Assembly (NCBI GenBank): GCA_022573605.1
Contig: JACZTQ010000011.1
Location: 1 to 23,148 of the forward strand
Source of the DNA: Pseudomonadota bacterium
GTDB lineage: Bacteria > Pseudomonadota > Alphaproteobacteria > Rhodobacterales > Rhodobacteraceae
Direction: 5' to 3'
Length of the DNA stretch: 23,148 nt
The notes under the pieces are model-generated. The model did no database searches. It saw only the letters and a list, made by a program, of their open reading frames with translations, and was not told where the DNA came from. This document shows, piece by piece, positions 15,811 through 23,142 of this stretch. Numbering within the stretch: position 1 is the stretch's first letter; each line of letters begins with the position of its first letter. The position numbers and the translations under genes were made by a program.

Positions 15811-18657
15811 ATGCCTGAAACCATCTTCGACCTGATTTCCGAAAATGCGCGCAACACCCCCGAGGCGCCCGCCCTGCTGGCGCCCGGGCGCGCCGACGCC
15901 TCATACGCGCGCCTCCAGCGGCGGATCATCGACATGGTGGAGCGCCTCAACGCCATCGGCGTCGGGCGCGGCGACCGGGTGGCGATCGTGCTGCCCAGCG
16001 GCCCGGAGGCGGCGATCGCCAGCCTGGGCGTGATGGCGGGCGCGGCGGCGGCCCCCCTCAACCCCGAGTTCAAGCACGCCGAGAGCGAATTCCTGCTCTC
16101 GAGGTTGCAGCCGAAACTGCTGCTGGCGCTGGCCGGGCAAGGCACCCCCGCCCGCGCCGTCGCCGAGAAGATGGGGATTCCGATCCTCGAGATCTCCCCG
16201 GCCCCGGGCGCCGAGGCGGGGGCATTCGAGCTGACCACCGAGGCGCCGCTGGCGGCCACCGAGCGGGGCGGGCCGGGCGGGCCGGACGATCACGCGCTGG
16301 TGCTCCACACCTCCGGCACCAGCGCCTTGCCGCGCACCGTGCCGCTGAGCCACCGCAATCTCGCCGCCTCGGCGCGGAACATGGCCCGCTCGCTGGAGCT
16401 CGGCCCGGCCGACCGCTGCCTGCACATGTTGCCGATGTTCCACATCGGCGCCCTGATCGACGTGCTCGCCGCGCCCCTGGTGTCCGGTGGCAGCGTGATC
16501 TGCACCAACGGTTTTTCGACCCCCGAATTCTTCCGCTGCCTGGCCGAGGCGCGCCCCACCTGGTCGCAAGCGGTTCCGACCATGTTGCAGGACATCGTCG
16601 ATCACGCCGCCGCGCATTCCGGCATCATCGCGGGCAATACCCTCAGGCTGATGCGCTCGGTCTCGGCGCCGCTGCCGGTCGCCCTGCTGGAAGCGTTCGA
16701 GAGCACCTTCGGCGTCCCGGTGATCGAGATCTACGGCATGACCGAGACCGCCGGCCTGATCACCAGCAACCCGATCGGCGAGCGGTTGCGCCGGCCCGGC
16801 TCGGTGGGCCTGCCCGCCGGTCCCGAGGTGCGCATTGTCGATGCCGCCGGCGACGAGTGCCAGAGCGGCGAAGTGGTCGTGCGCGGCGCGAACGTCATGG
16901 CCGGCTACCTCGACGCCCCGGCGGAGAACGCGAGGGGATTTTTCGGCGACTGGTTCCGCACCGGCGACGAGGGCCATCTCGACGATGACGGGCACCTCCA
17001 CCTGACCGGGCGGCTGAAGGAGATCATCAACCGGGGCGGCGAGAAAATCTCGCCGCGCGAGGTCGACGACCTGCTGCTCGACCACTCCGCCGTCGCCGAC
17101 GCCGCGACCTTCGCCGTGCCGCACGCGTCGCTCGGCGAGGAGGTCGCCGCCGCCATCGTGCTCAAACCGGGGGCGGCGCTCTCGCGCCAACAGGTGATCG
17201 ACTACCTGCAACCCCGCCTGGCCTACTACAAGGTGCCGCGCGTGGTGCATTTCCTCGACCGGATACCGAAGACCCGGGGCGGCAAGCTTCAGCGCTACAA
17301 ACTGTCGGAGGAGCTTGGCGCGGTTGTCCCGGAGGCGGCCGGATCGGGCCAGGCATACATCCCCCCCGAAAGCCCCGTGGCCAAGGCGATCGCGGCGATG
17401 TGGGCGCGGGTTCTCGAGGTTCCGCGGGTCGGGCTCCAGGACGATTTCTTCGAGCTTGGCGGCGACTCGCTCAGGGGCGCCAGCTTCATCAACGAGATTC
17501 AGCAGACCTGGGGCGAGACGGTCTATGTCTCGGCGCTGTTCGACGCCTCCGTCCTCGACCGGTTCGAAGCTCACCTGCGCGAGGCCTATCCGGAGCTGGT
17601 GGTGAAGATTCTCGGCCGGTCGCTGAGCCCCGGCGTCGCCGCCGGACGGGTCGATGCCGAAAAGCTGGCCGGGTTCCGCGAGATGATCCCCCGGCTCGGC
17701 GGCGGCGCCGCCCCGGCGCGCGACAAGAACCCGAAAGCGGTTTTCGTGCTCACCACGCCGCGTTCGGGCTCGACCCTGCTCCGGGCCATGCTCGGCGGCA
17801 ACTCGCGCCTGTTCGCGCCGCCCGAGTTGTATCTGCTCAACTTCGACACCCTCGCGGATCGCAAGGACTGGTTCAAAGGCACGCAACGCCATCAGCTCGA
17901 GGGTAACACCCGCGCCGTGATGCAGATCAAGGGTCAGACCCTGGAAGAGGCGCGCGACATGCTCGAAGGGTTGGAGGCCCGGGCCCTGCCGGCCCAGGAA
18001 TACTACCGCATGATGCAATCCTGGCTCGGCGACCGTATCCTGGTCGACAAGACGCCGTTCTACGCGATCGACGTCGAGACCCTCCGGCGCGCCGAGGACT
18101 GGTTCGAAGACCCGCTCTACCTCCACCTGACGCGGCATCCCTACGGCATGATCCGGTCGTTCGAGGAGGCGCGCCTCGAGCAACTCTGGTATCCGCGCCT
18201 GGTCGGCGTCGATGCGGCGGAGCGGCAGGCCAGCCCCTATCGGCGCCGCGAAATGGCCGAAATGATCTGGCTGACACTGCACGAGAACATCTTGCAATTC
18301 CTTGACGGCGTGCCGGAGCATCGCCGCCACCGCGTTGCTTTCGAGGAGCTGGTGAGCGCTCCGCAAGAAACCATGGTGGACCTCAGCGCCTTCCTCGGCC
18401 TCGACTACGAGCCCGGCATGATCGCGCCGCATGACGACCCGAGCAAGCGCATGACCGACGGTGTTCACCCGGTGTCGCGGATGATCGGCGACATGAAGTT
18501 CCATCAGCACCGGACCATCGACGCAGGCGTGGCCGAGCTTTGGAAAGACGCCTACGACACCGATTTTCTGTCGGACGAAGCCTGGCGGGTTGCCGCGGTT
18601 CTGGGCCATGGTCAGACCATCGCCGCCGCCAGGGACCGGAAGGAGTTCGTGCTTTGA
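15811..18657 (+). CDS. NRPS-like acyl-AMP ligase - carrier protein - sulfotransferase fusion
   Basis: This 948-aa loading protein activates a carboxylic acid with ATP, attaches it to its own phosphopantetheine arm and offers it to a sulfotransferase on the same chain. Ligase, about 1-500: LHTSGTSALPRTVPLSH (165-181, with Arg where Lys is usual), YGMTE (308-312), GRLKEIINRGGEK (400-412), and catalytic Lys492 in the C-terminal loop. At the position where amino-acid domains have the alpha-amine-binding Asp it reads PMFHIGAL, like acyl-CoA synthetases, so the substrate is probably not an amino acid. Carrier, about 520-595: FFELGGDS with attachment Ser553. Sulfotransferase, about 640-905: PAPS loop VLTTPRSGSTLL (646-657) and 3'-phosphate motif LHLTRHPYGMIRS (771-783). 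The start at 15811 has an AGGA site; an in-frame ATG at 15661 lies within IS sequence. It overlaps the next gene. Confidence 0.9.
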   Translation: MPETIFDLISENARNTPEAPALLAPGRADASYARLQRRIIDMVERLNAIGVGRGDRVAIVLPSGPEAAIASLGVMAGAAAAPLNPEFKHAESEFLLSRLQPKLLLALAGQGTPARAVAEKMGIPILEISPAPGAEAGAFELTTEAPLAATERGGPGGPDDHALVLHTSGTSALPRTVPLSHRNLAASARNMARSLELGPADRCLHMLPMFHIGALIDVLAAPLVSGGSVICTNGFSTPEFFRCLAEARPTWSQAVPTMLQDIVDHAAAHSGIIAGNTLRLMRSVSAPLPVALLEAFESTFGVPVIEIYGMTETAGLITSNPIGERLRRPGSVGLPAGPEVRIVDAAGDECQSGEVVVRGANVMAGYLDAPAENARGFFGDWFRTGDEGHLDDDGHLHLTGRLKEIINRGGEKISPREVDDLLLDHSAVADAATFAVPHASLGEEVAAAIVLKPGAALSRQQVIDYLQPRLAYYKVPRVVHFLDRIPKTRGGKLQRYKLSEELGAVVPEAAGSGQAYIPPESPVAKAIAAMWARVLEVPRVGLQDDFFELGGDSLRGASFINEIQQTWGETVYVSALFDASVLDRFEAHLREAYPELVVKILGRSLSPGVAAGRVDAEKLAGFREMIPRLGGGAAPARDKNPKAVFVLTTPRSGSTLLRAMLGGNSRLFAPPELYLLNFDTLADRKDWFKGTQRHQLEGNTRAVMQIKGQTLEEARDMLEGLEARALPAQEYYRMMQSWLGDRILVDKTPFYAIDVETLRRAEDWFEDPLYLHLTRHPYGMIRSFEEARLEQLWYPRLVGVDAAERQASPYRRREMAEMIWLTLHENILQFLDGVPEHRRHRVAFEELVSAPQETMVDLSAFLGLDYEPGMIAPHDDPSKRMTDGVHPVSRMIGDMKFHQHRTIDAGVAELWKDAYDTDFLSDEAWRVAAVLGHGQTIAAARDRKEFVL

Positions 18658-19841
18658 ACCCTCTGGACGCATTCATCGCGAAGCTGGCGGGCATCGATGT
18701 CAAGATCTGGCGCGAGGACGGCAAGCTGCGCGTCAGCGGTCCCGACCGCGTCATGACCCCCGAGCTTCGGGCCGAATTGTCCGAACACAAGGCCGGGCTG
18801 CTGGCCTTCCTGTCCGAGGCGGCAGCGGCGCCGGATGCGCCGCCCGGCGTCGCCGCCGGCATCGCGCCGCCCGCCGGTCCGGCCCCGGTCATCATCGACC
18901 ATGACATCGAGTGGCCGTTCGCCTGGAAAAAGGCCGACCTGCCCCGGGAGGCCGGGTTTGTGAAGGTATCCGGGGATTGCACCGCCGAAATCGCTCGGCT
19001 CGCCGACATTCTGCGCTCCAACCCGCATCCGATCGAGGCGCTGCGCCCGGCGGATTTCGATCTTCCCGAGTGCCGCGCGATGATGGCCGAAGTGAAGCGC
19101 GAGCTTGTGGAGGGCATCGGCTTCGCGGTGATCGACCGCCTCGAGATCGAGGCGATCGGCCGCGACGAGGCGCGCGCTATCCACTGGCTGCTATGTTCGA
19201 TGGTCGAGCGTCCGGTCGCGCAGAACTGGAAAGGGGCGATGTATTATGACATCGCCGATCGCGGAAAACAGAGCATGCGGGCTACGAACACCCGCGACGA
19301 AATCGTCTATCACACCGACAACAGCTTCAACGTTTGCCCACCGAATTATGTCGCGCTGCTGTGCCTGCAAAGGGCTAAATCAGGCGGCCTGAGCAAGGTC
19401 ATCAACTTCGCCGCCGCCCATAACGAAATGCGCCGCCGGCATCCCGAATTGCTGGCCCGCGCCTATCTGCCATATGTGTTCGACCGCCAGCACGAGCATG
19501 CGCCGGGCGAGGAGCGGTTCATCCGCCGGCCGATTTTCGAGAACCATGACGGGCGCATGGTCGGCCGGGTCTCGCGCTTTCATATTCGCACCGGCCACGC
19601 GCTCGCCGGTGTGCCGCTGGACGCCGAGGGCGAGGCGGCGATGGACGCAATCGAGGCGATACTGAGCGAGGACGGCATGGCGCACGAGTTCTGGTTCGAG
19701 CAGGGCCAGATCCAGATTGTCGACAACCGGCGCCTCGGCCACAAGCGCACCGCCTTCGAGGACTGGGACGAGCCGGAGAAGAAGCGCCGCCTGATGCGTC
19801 TCTGGCTGCGCGATCACGAAAGACCCTTCTACAATGGCTGA
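18654..19841 (+). CDS. Fe(II)/2-oxoglutarate oxygenase with N-terminal TubC-type NRPS docking domain
   Basis: This 395-aa protein combines an assembly-line docking domain with a TauD/TfdA-type hydroxylase. Residues 2-53 (PLDAFIAKLAGIDVKIWRED... and TPELRAELSEHKAGLLAFL) match TubC N-terminal docking domains and resemble the start of the next protein. A Pro/Ala linker leads to the oxygenase, about 80-395. Iron ligands are His220 and Asp222 in VYHTDNSFN and His363 in NRRLGHKRTAFED; Arg382 in RRLMRLWLR is the likely 2-oxoglutarate anchor. The start is a TTG (18654) overlapping the preceding TGA, with AGGAG at 18641-18645, 8 nt away; upstream in-frame codons are within the ligase gene. The docking domain implies that it acts on a carrier-bound intermediate, probably by beta-hydroxylation. 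Confidence 0.87.
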   Translation: MNPLDAFIAKLAGIDVKIWREDGKLRVSGPDRVMTPELRAELSEHKAGLLAFLSEAAAAPDAPPGVAAGIAPPAGPAPVIIDHDIEWPFAWKKADLPREAGFVKVSGDCTAEIARLADILRSNPHPIEALRPADFDLPECRAMMAEVKRELVEGIGFAVIDRLEIEAIGRDEARAIHWLLCSMVERPVAQNWKGAMYYDIADRGKQSMRATNTRDEIVYHTDNSFNVCPPNYVALLCLQRAKSGGLSKVINFAAAHNEMRRRHPELLARAYLPYVFDRQHEHAPGEERFIRRPIFENHDGRMVGRVSRFHIRTGHALAGVPLDAEGEAAMDAIEAILSEDGMAHEFWFEQGQIQIVDNRRLGHKRTAFEDWDEPEKKRRLMRLWLRDHERPFYNG

Positions 19842-22800
19842 CCGGGGCGCCGAGCCGGTGCCGATCGAACAATTCGTGGCCAAGCTGGCCAATCTCGACA
19901 TCAAGCTGTGGCTCGACGGCGACCAGCTCCGATGCAATGCGCCGAACGATGTGCTGACGCCCCAGCTTCAGGCCAGGCTGGTCGAACGCAAGGCCGATCT
20001 GCACGCCTTTCTGGGCCGGGCCAGCAGATCGCAAGATGGCCGCGAGTTGGCGCCCGTGGCGAGGGATCGGGATATCCCGCTCAGCCATAGCCAGGAGCGC
20101 ATCTGGTCGCTCTCGGCGATGCGCCCCGGCACCAGCGTCTACAACAAGACCGTCACCTACCGCCTGGCCGGCGCGCTCGACACCCTGGCGCTGGAGCGCA
20201 GCCTGAACGCGCTCGAGCGCCGCCACGAGATCCTGAGAACCAGCTTTCCCGCCAACGGCCAGAAGCCTCGCCAGAACATCGCGCCGGCGGCGCCGCGGGC
20301 GCTGCCGGTCACCGATGTCCGGCGCGACCTGCTCAAGCTGGGCGCCGAGGCCGGCGACAAGCTGATCGGTCAGTTTCTGCTGTCCGAGGCCGAGCGTCCG
20401 TTCGATCTCAAGCGCGGGCCGCTCTGGCGCACCCGTCTGGTGCGCCGTTCGCCCGAGGAGCACATCTTCTCCTACACCATGCACCACATCATCTTCGACG
20501 GCTTCTCCAACGACGTGTTCCTGAGCGAGCTCTCCACGCTCTACCGGGCCTATTGCGCCGGCGAGGCGCCGGCGCTCGACGATCTGCCGGTGCAATTCGC
20601 CGATTTCGCCGTCTGGTCGCGAGACCGGCTCTCGAGTGAAATCGACCAGCGCCAGTTCGCATTCTGGAAAGAACGCCTCGGCGGCGCCGTCACCCCGCTG
20701 AGACTCCCGACCGATCACCCACGCGTGGATTCCGCGATCCAGAAGGGCATGAACCGGCCTTTCGACTTTCCCGACCAACTCGCACGCGAGGTCCGTTCGC
20801 TGAGCCGCGGCGCCAAGGTCAGCCTTTTCGTCATCCTCCAGGCGGCGTTCGGGGTCATGCTCAACCGTTACTCCGGGCAGGAGGACATGATTGTCTGCTC
20901 GCCGCTGGCGGCGAGGGACCGGGCGGAACTGGAACACCTGATCGGCTACTTCAGCAATATTGTCGCCATCCGCATCGACCTGAGCGGCGACCCGAGTTTT
21001 AGCGAGCTGCTGGGCCGGGTGCGCCGCGCCGTGCTCGATGCCCAGGACAACCAGAACCTGCCCCTGCAACGGCTGGCCGAGCTGCCCAACCTGGCGCGGG
21101 TTCCGTTGAACCGCGGCATGTTGTGCTATCAGGACGTCAGCAGCCGCACCCTCGAGTTCCCCGGCATCACCGCAACGCGGATGTTCCTGCGCGTCGGCGA
21201 GGCCGATTTCGAGCTGGCGATCTATCTCGAGGGCACCTCGGGCGGAAACATCTCCGGCCTGATCGACTACCGCGCCGATCTTTTCGAGGAGGAGACGATC
21301 TCGCGGCTGCTGGGCAATTATTTCGCCATCCTGGAGCGCGTGACCAGCAATCCGGACCAACCCTTGTCGCGGCTTCCGCGCTTTGGCGGCGAGCCGGGCG
21401 AGATCGTGGCCGCTCTCGAAGCCCATCCCCGGATCGACCAGGCGGTGATCACCGAGCTGCCCGACCGATCGGGCTCGGCGGCCTATCTGGTTCTGAACGA
21501 GTTCGATGTGCCGGACCTCGCCGAAATCCGCCAGTTCCTCGAAGCGCGCTTCCCGGCCTGGCTGGTGCCGGAGGCGCTGATCCCCCTCGACGTCCTGCCG
21601 CTGTTGCCCGACGGGACGGTGGATCTGGGCGCCTTGCCCGCGCCAAGCGCCCACCGGGGCCGCCTGGACACGCCCTATGCCGCGCCGCGCACCGATCTTG
21701 AGCGCCAGATCGCGGAGGTTTGGAAAAAGGCTCTCTGGCTCGACCGGGAGGTCGGCATCGATGATAATTTCCGCGACCTCGGCGGCCATTCGCTGTTGTC
21801 GGTCCAGCTCGTGCTCATGCTCGAGAGCACATTGCAACGCGCCCTGCCGCTGCGCGCCATCACCCGCCTGAGCACGGTCGCCGAGATGGCGGCGATTCTC
21901 GAGCAGGGCGACACGGCGGAGGAAGAACCGCCGGTCGCGCAAGGTCCCGGCGCGCTGCCGCGGGAGATCTACCAGGGCCTGTTGACCTATACCGCCTCCT
22001 GGGCCGGCGAGCGCCGGTCGCCTGAATCGGTGATCGTCGGCCACAACCTCGAGGGCTCGCGCCGGGCGCTGTTCTGGTGCCTGCAACGCGAGGGCGAATT
22101 GACCCAGCTGGCCAAGTATCTCGGCCCCGAGCAGCCGCTCTTCGGCATGCGTTCCGGCAACCGGGTCATGGTCAGGAGCCAGGAGAATATCGACGCCCTG
22201 GCGGCGCATTACGTGAGCGAGATTCTGGCCTGCCAACCGCAGGGCCCCTATCTGCTCGGCGGCAACTGCCAGGCCGCGCAAATCGCCTTCCAGATCGCCA
22301 GGCAGCTCGGCGCGCTCGGCCACGAAGTCGCGCAGCTCTTCATGATGGAAAAGTTCGTGGCGGAGGAATATTCGGGCCGGGTGACGATGCTCTATGGCGC
22401 CGACAGCCACCGCAACCCCTACCGGTATTTCAAGACGCCGGAATTCGGCTGGCGGAAATACTATACCGGACCGCTCTCCATCGAGCGTATTTCGGGCCGC
22501 CACGCGCAGTTCTTCCGCGAACCGAACATCCTGAACCTGTCGGACGCGGTGCGCCGGGGTATCGACCAGGCGCTTGGCGCCGACAGCGCCGCCCTGACGC
22601 CGCCCGCCGCGACGCCGCCGGCCGGGACCGCGTTCCAGCTTCTGCCCGCCGCCGCCTACCGGGCCGAGCTCGACGCCAGCGGCCCGGAGGCCGCCGCGCC
22701 CGGCGCCGCGCTGGAGATCCGGGTCGGGCTCCGCAACGCCGGCCCGGAGACCTGGCACCCGGCCGAGGTCAGCGGCATCATGCTCGCCAACCGCTGGCTC

Positions 22801-23028
22801 GACCGGTCGGGCGAGGTTGTCGATTCGGCCGACGGCCGGGCCCCCCTGACGGTGGAACTCGCCCCCGGCGCATCGACCACGCTGACCCTCCGGGTCACCG
22901 CCCCGGCGCGACCCGGCCGCTGGACGCTGGAGCTGGACCTGGTCGACGAGGGTGTCGCCTGGTTCAGCAGCCGGGGCTCGTCGACCGCGCGCCTCGACAT
23001 CGCCGTGGGGGGCGCCACCGGCGCCTAA
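19834..23028 (+). CDS. NRPS: docking - condensation - truncated adenylation - carrier - Cys-thioesterase - Ig-like domain
   Basis: This is a 1064-aa terminating module. Docking domain (TubC-type), about 8-60. Condensation, about 80-500: LSHSQERIWSL, active-site HHIIFDG (217-223) and IGYFSNIVAIR, so catalytically intact. Residues about 515-604 resemble only the small C-terminal subdomain of an adenylation domain; the large ATP-binding core is absent and the catalytic Lys of PxGKVD is Thr595 (LPDGTVDLGALP). Carrier, about 613-692, Ser653 in LGGHSL. Thioesterase, about 705-915: GPYLLGGNCQAAQIAF with Cys812 at the nucleophile position, His890 in ISGRHAQFFREP, and Glu839 where Asp is expected; only about ten residues replace the usual lid. 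Residues about 930-1060 form an Ig-like beta-sandwich (LRNAGPETWHPAEVSG, DLVDEGVAWFSSRG). The ATG overlaps the oxygenase stop. Confidence 0.92.
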   Translation: MADRGAEPVPIEQFVAKLANLDIKLWLDGDQLRCNAPNDVLTPQLQARLVERKADLHAFLGRASRSQDGRELAPVARDRDIPLSHSQERIWSLSAMRPGTSVYNKTVTYRLAGALDTLALERSLNALERRHEILRTSFPANGQKPRQNIAPAAPRALPVTDVRRDLLKLGAEAGDKLIGQFLLSEAERPFDLKRGPLWRTRLVRRSPEEHIFSYTMHHIIFDGFSNDVFLSELSTLYRAYCAGEAPALDDLPVQFADFAVWSRDRLSSEIDQRQFAFWKERLGGAVTPLRLPTDHPRVDSAIQKGMNRPFDFPDQLAREVRSLSRGAKVSLFVILQAAFGVMLNRYSGQEDMIVCSPLAARDRAELEHLIGYFSNIVAIRIDLSGDPSFSELLGRVRRAVLDAQDNQNLPLQRLAELPNLARVPLNRGMLCYQDVSSRTLEFPGITATRMFLRVGEADFELAIYLEGTSGGNISGLIDYRADLFEEETISRLLGNYFAILERVTSNPDQPLSRLPRFGGEPGEIVAALEAHPRIDQAVITELPDRSGSAAYLVLNEFDVPDLAEIRQFLEARFPAWLVPEALIPLDVLPLLPDGTVDLGALPAPSAHRGRLDTPYAAPRTDLERQIAEVWKKALWLDREVGIDDNFRDLGGHSLLSVQLVLMLESTLQRALPLRAITRLSTVAEMAAILEQGDTAEEEPPVAQGPGALPREIYQGLLTYTASWAGERRSPESVIVGHNLEGSRRALFWCLQREGELTQLAKYLGPEQPLFGMRSGNRVMVRSQENIDALAAHYVSEILACQPQGPYLLGGNCQAAQIAFQIARQLGALGHEVAQLFMMEKFVAEEYSGRVTMLYGADSHRNPYRYFKTPEFGWRKYYTGPLSIERISGRHAQFFREPNILNLSDAVRRGIDQALGADSAALTPPAATPPAGTAFQLLPAAAYRAELDASGPEAAAPGAALEIRVGLRNAGPETWHPAEVSGIMLANRWLDRSGEVVDSADGRAPLTVELAPGASTTLTLRVTAPARPGRWTLELDLVDEGVAWFSSRGSSTARLDIAVGGATGA

Positions 23029-23062
23029 TACCAGCTTGCATCGACCGGAACCCATAGCCCAT

Positions 23063-23142
23063 GCCCCGGCCCCCGAGCCGGGGCCTCGATGGGCGGGGTG
23101 CGCGTGAGCCATCGATGTCCCGGCTCGGGGGCCGGGACATCG
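23063..23142. terminator. Tandem GC-rich hairpins after the NRPS operon
   Basis: Hairpin 1: GCCCCGGC (23063-23070) pairs with GCCGGGGC (23077-23084). Hairpin 2: CGATGTCCCGGC (23113-23124) pairs with GCCGGGACATCG (23131-23142), a perfect 12-bp stem. The two units are also inverted copies of each other: 18 bases at 23065-23082 match the complement of 23119-23136. This fits a transcription end or a REP-like repeat. No U-tract is seen. Confidence 0.6.

Noticed and set aside
15901..18672. A 923-codon minus-strand open frame opposite the ligase fusion
   Set aside because: Low-complexity Arg/Gly/Asp/His composition and complete overlap with a gene full of canonical motifs mark it as a shadow.
21376..21645. 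A functional second adenylation domain
   Set aside because: Only the small C-terminal subdomain is present; the ATP-binding core motifs are absent and the catalytic Lys position is Thr.
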